Below, in pieces: positions 58,030 through 64,000 of a stretch of 64,000 nucleotides of DNA. Source of the stretch: Rhizomys pruinosus (lineage: Eukaryota > Chordata > Mammalia > Rodentia > Spalacidae). Within the stretch, counting starts at the first letter, position 1. Every line of letters begins with the position of its first letter. The DNA is taken from NCBI GenBank assembly GCA_009823505.1, contig VZQC01006589.1, positions 8,242,330-8,306,329 of the forward strand, written 5' to 3'. The position numbers and the translations under genes are program-made. Below the pieces are notes generated by a model. That model made no database searches, had not been told where the DNA came from, and saw nothing but the letters and a program-made list of their open reading frames with translations.

Positions 58030-58215
58030 TTTCAGATATTTTGTGCACTGATTTTTCTTTATGATGTTCTGTGTACATAATGCTCATAATCACCCCATTT
58101 TATGAGCATGGAAACTGAGGCACAGAGAAATTGAAAGACTGAAAGGTCCCAGAGAGGATAAGGGGGAGGCGAGGCTGTGGGCCTGGAGTCTGGCTCTGAA
58201 GCTTCTCTTCTATTA
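58030..58215 (-). mobile_element. MIR SINE, antisense
   Basis: CACCCCATTTTATGAGCATG and GAAACTGAGGCACAGAGAAA are the antisense MIR core. Confidence 0.75.
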
Positions 58216-58637
58216 GTGTGATCTTGCTTTCTTTGCATTAGAACCATAACCATCACCTTCAACCACATGCATTGATTAAAAGACTGAATACCTGCCAAAT
58301 GAAAAAGAATAACTTAGTGCTTTTACTGTCCAGGATACCCAAGACTGTCTAAATCCAAGTGTATAAACTGAGTTAATCATTTAAACCCCCACACCAAGAC
58401 ACACTTCATAAGAGCAAGGGACCCAAATATCTTACTTTGTATGGTCCACTCATTTATTTAACAGTAAGGTTTTATTTAGAGAGTTCTCTCATCCAAGGTT
58501 GACAATATGCTTTTAAAGCCTAACTGAGCAAGCAGACTTTCAATGAAGAAGCTAGCTCTCTTGTTTTGTGTAATAGAGGTTAATCTAGTTCTTTGTTTTC
58601 TGTTAAGTATGCTGTTATCCATGGATGTAAGATTTTT

Positions 58638-58878
58638 TTTAAATTTTATTTATTTCTGTATGTGTATGAATGTACTGTCTGCATGCAAGTTTGTGCACCC
58701 GTGTCGTGCAATGCCGCAGAGGTCAGAAGAGGGTTTTCAGACGGTTCTCGGCCGCCATGTTCTCCTGGAATTGGAGTTTCGGACGGTTCTCGGCCGCCAT
58801 GTGGGTGCTGGGGATCGAAACCGGGTCCTCTGCAAGAGCGGTCGGCGCTCTTAACAGCTAGGCCATCTCTCCAGCCCC
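58638..58878 (-). mobile_element. B2 SINE, antisense, internally rearranged
   Basis: The 16-bp TSD TGGATGTAAGATTTTT lies at 58622-58637 and 58879-58894. The segment GACGGTTCTCGGCCGCCATG occurs twice, about 52 bp apart, replacing part of the motif region. Confidence 0.95.
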
Positions 58879-58909
58879 TGGATGTAAGATTTTTAAAAAA
58901 TTTAAGTCA

Positions 58910-59110
58910 AGGTTGGAGAGACAGCTCAGCAGGTAAGAACCGGTACTGATGTTGCAGAAGATCTGAGTTCAGTTCCAAGTACCCACATTTTGCAACTCAC
59001 AACTGTCCATAACTCCGGCTCTAGGAGATTGATGCCCTCTTGTGGCCTCCACAGGCAACTGCACTCACATGTATATATCCCCACATGTACACACATAATT
59101 AAAAATAAAG
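58910..59110 (+). mobile_element. B2 SINE, diverged
   Basis: AGGTTGGAGAGACAGCTCAG head and AATTAAAAATAAAG tail. Confidence 0.9.
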
Positions 59111-59477
59111 TCTGAGTCTAGGTAAAACAAATAACACAGACGACTTTCCTCAGAGGCTGGAATCTTGGAACCCTCGCCCCAAACTTTTTGGTTTTCTTCC
59201 TGGAAGCTTTTTGGCATTATAGAAGGTCACTGGGTTCTTAAGTAGAGTCTGAAGCTCGTTAGCTGGGAATAAACTTCATAGATTGCCACTGTAGTTTCTC
59301 GAGTGACCCCTAGTGGCCCATGTGCTTGGTCCTTGGCTCATGGTGCTATTAGAAGGTAGTGGAAATATTTAAGTGGTGGAACCTGGTGGAAGTTGGGGGC
59401 ATGGCCTTGAAGAGGATTGCCAGACTCTGCTTTCCTCTTTCTTTTTCAATTTTAGACCGTAAGGTGAACAGTTAAGA

Positions 59478-59480
<3 letters not shown>

Positions 59481-59512
<32 letters not shown>
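59481..59512 (+). repeat. Poly(T) tract
   Basis: About 31 consecutive T bases; no SINE body is attached. Confidence 0.95.
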
Positions 59513-59515
<3 letters not shown>

Positions 59516-59948
59516 CACAGGCTGAAAAACAATAGTCAGAAATCCCCAGACAGTGTGCTGGACTTTTCCTCTCATTCGGTCGATTATATGAGGTATCTGT
59601 TACGGCAACAGGCAAAGCTGATGAACATGGATGCTCATCTGTGGGGTTCATTTCCCACTTTAAATAGCTCTGCATTATCAGGCAGGACTGTGATCCCTTT
59701 CTAAAACTTCCCTTCTATCTGTCCTTCTAATTATGGAGACAAAGACTCTGTTAAGTGCTTCAATGTTTAACACCTCTCTGTGCATGGTAGTCCATCTTGT
59801 CTGACAGAGGCTTCTTCCTGCTTCAGTTGCCCTCATGGCATTGACTTTGACAGTCAGTTCTACTATGTTGAGGAATATTGGTTGTTTTCTATTTGAAACA
59901 GTGATTTGCCATGATTTCCCTTTAAATTACACCTAATTAATGTTTTTT

Positions 59949-60049
59949 TTTTTTTTTTTTTTTTNNNNNNNNNNNNNNNNNNNNNNNNNNNNNNNNNNNN
60001 NNNNNNNNNNNNNNNNNNNNNNNNNNNNNNNNNNNNNNCCACACCCAGC
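59949..60049 (-). mobile_element. Probable antisense B1 containing an assembly gap
   Basis: Poly(T), then 74 N (59965-60038), then CCACACCCAGC, the last bases of an antisense B1. The direct repeat CTAATTAATGTTTTTTT flanks the whole (from 59933 and from 60050), so the missing sequence is almost surely B1. Confidence 0.85.
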
Positions 60050-60084
60050 CTAATTAATGTTTTTTTAAAGCAAGTCAATTTATT

Positions 60085-60320
60085 ATTTATTTATTTTAAA
60101 ATAAATTTTATTTATTTTTTATGTGTATGAATGTACTGTCTGCATGTATGTTTGCACACCCGTGTCGTGAAATGTCCCGGAGGTCAGAAGAGAGTGTCAG
60201 ATTCCCCTGGAACTGGAGTTAAAGACGGTTCTCAGCCGCCATGTGGGTGCTGGAGATTGAACCTGGTTCCTCTGCAAGAGCAGTCAGCGCTCTTAATCGC
60301 TAGGCCATCTCTCCAGCCCC
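60085..60320 (-). mobile_element. B2 SINE, antisense, one arm of an inverted pair
   Basis: Ends CCATCTCTCCAGCCCC. The TSD AGCAAGTCAATTTA and AGCAAGTCGATTTA lies at 60069-60082 and 60321-60334. Confidence 0.95.
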
Positions 60321-60346
60321 AGCAAGTCGATTTAAAGTACTATGCA

Positions 60347-60595
60347 GGGGCTGGAGAGATAGCCTAGCGGTTAAGAGCACCGATGCTCTTGCAGAGGACC
60401 CGGGTTCGATCCCCAGCACCCACATGGTGGCTAAGAACCGTCTGTAACTCCAATTCCAGGAGAACTCCAGTTCCAGGGGAATCCGAGACCCTCTTCTGAC
60501 CTCCACAGCATTGCACGACATGGGCGCACAGACCTGCATGCAGACAATACATTCATACACATGCAAAAATAAATAATAAAAATAAAAATAAAAAA
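60347..60595 (+). mobile_element. B2 SINE, 17-bp-duplication subfamily, second arm of the pair
   Basis: Starts GGGGCTGGAGAGATAGCCTA. The perfect 16-bp TSD TTTAAAGTACTATGCA lies at 60331-60346 and 60596-60611. Head to head with the preceding B2 across 26 bp. Confidence 0.97.
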
Positions 60596-61072
60596 TTTAA
60601 AGTACTATGCAAGGTAAATAATGCTACCAGTTGCAGAAATTGTCATTATGCCTGATAGATGCCAAAGAAACACTGGGAGAAAGGAGTGGGAAGATGTGTG
60701 GCTTTCCATTCTCCACTTATTAGCAGAGTCCGCTTTAAGCATCGCCCCTAATTACCTATCTACTCGGGAGATTTGGAAAGAAAAGGAAGATATAGTTTGT
60801 CGTCATCTCTCAGTCCTGCCACTTGCCATTTTGACACCATGACTTCAATCTTTTTCATTCCGCAGGCTATCGGTCTTCAGAGATCCTGCCCCCACGAGCA
60901 TAAGATTCAGCCAACTGTTTATGTGTCTTATTAAACAAACATCTATCAAGCACCAACAACTTGGTAGACATTGTGCAATGGTAAGCCACTCTTGGTGGGA
61001 AAAGTGCCCTTAGCCCCTGAGAGCTAATATGTGAGTTATGGAATTTTTAATGTAGTCTTTAGTTACCAGGTA

Positions 61073-61136
61073 GCAGTGGTTCTTAACTCAGATTGCAGGA
61101 GAGGATCGCCTGGAGAATTTTTAGAAATACAAATAC
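61073..61136 (+). mobile_element. MER5-like hAT DNA transposon end, split by a B1
   Basis: GTGGTTCTTAACTCAGATTG and CGCCTGGAGAATTTTTAGAA resemble the terminal region of MER5/Charlie elements. Confidence 0.5.
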
Positions 61137-61294
61137 TGCTGGCCATGGTGGCTCATGCTGTTAATCCCAGAACTCAAGAGGCAGAGGCAGGTGGATCTCT
61201 GTGAGTTCAAGACCAGCCTGGTCTACATAGTGAGTACCAGGCCAGCTGGGGCTACAGGGAAACCCTATCTCAAAAAGGAAAGAAAGAAAGAAAA
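61137..61294 (+). mobile_element. B1 SINE
   Basis: Tail rich in GAAA. The perfect 14-bp TSD AGAAATACAAATAC lies at 61123-61136 and 61295-61308. Confidence 0.96.
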
Positions 61295-61310
61295 AGAAAT
61301 ACAAATACCA

Positions 61311-61530
61311 TATGACTCAGTGGTTAAGATCACTTACTGCTGTTGCAGAGGACCTGGCTTTGGCTCCCAAGCACCTATATCAGAAGGCCCTCAACTGCCT
61401 GTAACTCCAGTTCCAGGGGATCTGATGCTCTCTTGTGGCCTCTGAAGGTACATGCACACATGTAGTACACATAAACTCACATAGGCACCAAACCTACACA
61501 TAAAAAAAAAATAATAAAAAAGAGACATAA
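61311..61530 (+). mobile_element. B2 SINE, head partly lost
   Basis: CTCAGTGGTTAAGATCACTT through ACTCCAGTTCCAGGGGATCT to an A-rich tail. Confidence 0.88.
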
Positions 61531-61637
61531 ATACTGAACAGGGATCCTCATGGGGACAAGAGAACCCTTTAGTTCTATTCTGTAAAAGCAGAAATAAGTC
61601 TCCTCCCTCCCTGTCAGCAATGTATGGAAACCCCTTA

Positions 61638-61792
61638 TGATGGTTTGAATGAGAATGTCCTTCATAGGTTCCAAGTAGTTGGACATTTTGTTCCCAGTTT
61701 GTGGCTCTGTTTTTTGGGAGGCTTTAGGAGGTGTGTTCATGCCAAAGGAAGCATATCACATGGGGAGAGGCTTTGAGAGTCCTTACGCCTTG

Positions 61793-61848
<56 letters not shown>

Positions 61849-62014
61849 TTAGCCTGCTTGTAGATGTGATCATTTGGCTTTCTGTTCTGGTCAGTTCTTT
61901 CCACCATGCCTTTAGCATACCCTACCCCTGGAAACGTTAGCTCAAATAGATTCTTCCTTCTGTAAGTTCATCTGGCCATGGCGTTTTATCAGCAACAGAA
62001 AGGTAACTAGAACA
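61638..62014 (+). mobile_element. MT-type ERVL-MaLR LTR
   Basis: TGATGGTTTGAATGAGAATG start, a (TC)n tract inside (61798-61844), CAGCAACAGAAAGGTAACTA end. Non-coding. Confidence 0.88.
61798..61844 (+). repeat. (TC)n microsatellite inside the LTR
   Basis: About 23 TC units grown from the LTR's own CT-rich segment. Confidence 0.95.
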
Positions 62015-62292
62015 CCTATTACCCTGTCTCCTTCCCATATTTCTACTCAGCACAGGGACAAACCTGTTTAGGCACAATGTGATACCACAATGTCTTCAAA
62101 GAGAAACTAACCAGTAAGGAAATTATGTGAGAAAACCTTAGGAATGGGGAGAGAAAACTTAGAACAATGCCATTCCCATGAATAGCGAACCCTGGACCAT
62201 GCCAGCACCCAATAAAAGAGTCTCCGATTGGGGGCCGCTCTCTGGGGTGCTGTTCCTTCTACCCTCTACTCCTTTTTACTTCAGTAAAAGCC

Positions 62293-62637
62293 TCTGTGTG
62301 ATTCATCTTGTCAACTTGACCATATTTGGATTCACCTAGGAGACATCATCTGGCCATGTCTTTGAGAATGTTTCCAGAGAGTTTAACTGAGGAAAGAAGA
62401 CCTATTCGGTATGTGGGTAGAGTCATCCAGGCTGGGTCGCAGGCCGAATAGAAAGATCAGCTTTCATCTCTCTCTCTACTTCAGTAACCTGGGCACAATA
62501 TAACCAGCCCACCCATGGTCACCATGATGCCTTCCCACCATGATGGACGCTATCCTTTCTTAAACTGTGAGCCAAAAGAAATCCTTCTACTTTTGTCAGT
62601 TTTTTTGTCAGAGCAATGAGAAAAAGTAACCAATACA
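62293..62637 (+). mobile_element. ORR1-type ERVL-MaLR LTR
   Basis: ATCTTGTCAACTTGACCATA, ATTCACCTAGGAGACATCAT, CACCATGATGGACGCTATCC and GAGAAAAAGTAACCAATACA give the full ORR1 order. Confidence 0.82.
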
Positions 62638-62875
62638 GCCTCCTTTAAAGCTTCTGCCAGAGTATTCTTCTACCATCTCAGTTTTTATTATTAGAATTAT
62701 TGGAATGGGAAAGTTTGTACCCATCCTTGATGCTGACTTGTCTGGGGTGGCTTAGTAAGAGTAATTAAAAAAAACAAAGCCAAATAAAAACAAGCCCATA
62801 ACATTGCTCCCTTCAAGTAACGTGCTCCCTAGCTAAGGCTGAGAACCACAGGTCTGGTATCTTTGTTCATTTGTT

Positions 62876-62977
62876 TCTTTGGGATTTTGAGACATGGTCT
62901 CACTATGTAGTCTAAGGTGGCCTTGAACTCTAGATCCTTCTGTCAGCAGTGCAGAGTCTCAGCCACCATCCTGGCTG
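62876..62977 (-). mobile_element. Old B1/B4-like SINE, antisense
   Basis: TTTTGAGACATGGTCTCACT and AAGGTGGCCTTGAACTCTAG with a degraded end. Confidence 0.7.
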
Positions 62978-63425
62978 AACAACTGCATTTTAACAAGAGT
63001 ACCAGGCCTTCATGTGCACATCATAGCACGGATGCCAGGCTTGCTCTTGGGAACCCCTCCCTACCTCCGCGTGCCTCTACAATCTCCCTATTACCGTTTT
63101 CTACTTCTCTCTCCTCTGAAACTCTCTGACAGGGAGAAATTGAATTCGACAAGCAATTCATATCTTGGCATGAATACATTCAACATGCTGCCCTGCCCAA
63201 TATTTTCTGCCTTAACAGGAGGGAATGGACGTTGAAAACAGTGCACTGTCTCTTACGGGAAAGACTGAAAGGCAGTATTTGAGGCATGTCAAGAACTTTT
63301 CAGCATGGCTCAGGTGGAAGTGCTTTCCATGAACAAGGTTAGTTGTCAGAACAGGTGTCACAGTGGACTCTTTCAGTTCTGAAGGACATGGATGAACCCT
63401 AGGAAAGACGTTAAAGTGAGTGATT

Positions 63426-63581
63426 TTTTTTTTTTTTTGTCTTTTCGAGACAGGGTCTCCCTGTAGCCCCAGCTGTCCTGGAACTTGCTCTGTAGACCAG
63501 GCTGGCCTTGAACTCACAAAGATCTGCCTGCCTCTGCCTCCTGAGTGCTAGGATTAAAGGCGTGTACCACCATGCCCAGCA
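63426..63581 (-). mobile_element. B1 SINE, antisense
   Basis: Full-length. Flanks AAAGTGAGTGATTTTT and AAAGTAAGTGATTTTT are the TSD. Confidence 0.96.
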
Positions 63582-63605
63582 AAGTAAGTGATTTTTATGT
63601 GCATT

Positions 63606-63761
63606 TTTTTTTTTTTAGTCTTTTTCAAGACAGGGTCTCCCTGTAGCTCCAGCTGTCCTGGAACTCACTCTGAAGACCAGGCTGGCCTTGAACTCACAAA
63701 GATCTGCCTGCCTCTGCCTCCTGAGTGCTAGGATTAAAGGCATGTGCCACCAAGCCCAGCT
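63606..63761 (-). mobile_element. B1 SINE, antisense
   Basis: Full-length, very close to the preceding B1 in orientation and sequence. Flanks TATGTGCATTTTTTT and TATGTGCATGTTTTTT are the TSD, so it is a separate insertion. Confidence 0.96.
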
Positions 63762-64000
63762 ATGTGCATGTTTTTTAATTTACTGTGTTTCTGGCAAGTG
63801 AGGACTATGGGGGAATTGGTTCTGAAAAAAAAGGGAATAAAAGTTCATGGTGAAGTGTTTCTCATATTAAATAAATTTCAGTGAATATTAAGAGCTAAAT
63901 TATTTTGCCTCTTGATGCTTAAAATAAAGTTTCTATTAACACTTAAAAAATACACTCAATTTCAGGCAAAAGGCCAAGTGGTGACGGGAATTAGAACATT

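Larger units (their letters stand above)
1..64000 (-). other. Pcsk2: Internal part of the Pcsk2 gene (three exons plus introns)
   Basis: The whole window appears to lie inside one minus-strand transcription unit. Three short exons with consensus splice sites encode consecutive blocks of the PC2 catalytic domain, and their junction phases are compatible. PC2 is a calcium-dependent subtilisin-like endoprotease of the regulated secretory pathway. It cuts prohormones and neuropeptide precursors (for example proglucagon, POMC products, proinsulin) at paired basic residues in dense-core granules, with the chaperone 7B2 (SCG5); that is family knowledge. I looked for the catalytic-Asp exon in 43.7-64 kb and for the oxyanion-Asp exon in 1-3.2 kb and recognised neither, so both should lie outside. 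Promoter and UTRs are also outside. Confidence 0.93.
43690..64000 (-). other. Pcsk2: Pcsk2 intron, distal part (runs off the window)
   Basis: This is intron upstream of the NAEASYDF exon. I did not find the exon with the catalytic Asp (MDDGIDY block), so at least 20.3 kb of this intron is present. Repeats are listed separately. I recognise nothing in 43690-45370, 46200-47230, 47760-48060, 48350-49675, 49950-50250, 50690-51210, 52900-53425, 54190-54660, 57790-58030, 59110-59930, 60612-61070, 62015-62290, 62980-63425 and 63762-64000. Confidence 0.85.

Noticed and set aside
62805..62850. Possible terminal inverted repeat of a MER5-like element (GGCTGAGAACCACAGG)
   Set aside because: Too short to separate from chance without a database search.
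43690..64000. Expected Pcsk2 exon with the catalytic Asp
   Set aside because: I searched for the reverse complement of the MDDGIDY coding block and did not find it, so the exon is probably beyond the window.

Overview
The window is rodent nuclear DNA. It has no bacterial-style gene density, three short spliced coding exons, and a dense background of rodent interspersed repeats: B1, B2, B3, B4 and ID SINEs, MT/ORR1-type ERVL-MaLR LTRs, and rodent-type LINE-1. The combination of B2 with MT/ORR1 points to a muroid rodent. The B1 and B2 copies differ visibly from the mouse and rat forms I know, so it is probably neither Mus nor Rattus; the species cannot be fixed by reading alone.

The only gene I can support is an internal piece of Pcsk2 (proprotein convertase 2, PC2/NEC2) on the minus strand. 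In transcript order the three exons are 43689-43613, 14413-14325 and 3376-3201. Their splice phases (0, 2, 1, 0) fit together exactly and give 114 continuous residues of the subtilisin-like catalytic domain, including the catalytic histidine. The exons with the signal peptide, prodomain and catalytic Asp should lie above 64000. Those with the oxyanion Asp, the catalytic Ser, the P domain and the C terminus should lie below position 1. The introns between the exons are 29.2 kb and 10.9 kb; the two outer introns run off the window.

Layout: 1-3200 is intron with a B1 inside an LTR-like repeat, two B2s and a strong G-run tract close to the splice donor. 3377-14324 is intron with an MLT2-like ERVL LTR, SINEs and MIR remnants. 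14414-43612 is the large intron. It contains an old plus-strand L1 with a nested younger L1 3' end (about 15.1-19.9 kb), old antisense L1 fragments, AT-rich palindromic repeats, a near full-length sense-oriented L1 (about 26.7-33.0 kb), a 278-bp direct duplication next to an assembly join, and MaLR LTRs. 43690-64000 is intron with a complete solo LTR, two minisatellites, more L1 3'-end pieces, a head-to-head B2 pair and an assembly gap.

There is no sign of a second functional gene, an RNA gene, a CRISPR array or a new enzymatic system. The points most worth checking are the G-quadruplex-type tract next to a Pcsk2 splice donor, a B2 subfamily marked by a 17-bp internal duplication, B2-B1 composite retroposons, an LTR whose end is duplicated inside its target site duplication, inverted SINE pairs that could form long dsRNA in the pre-mRNA, and two visible assembly artefacts.
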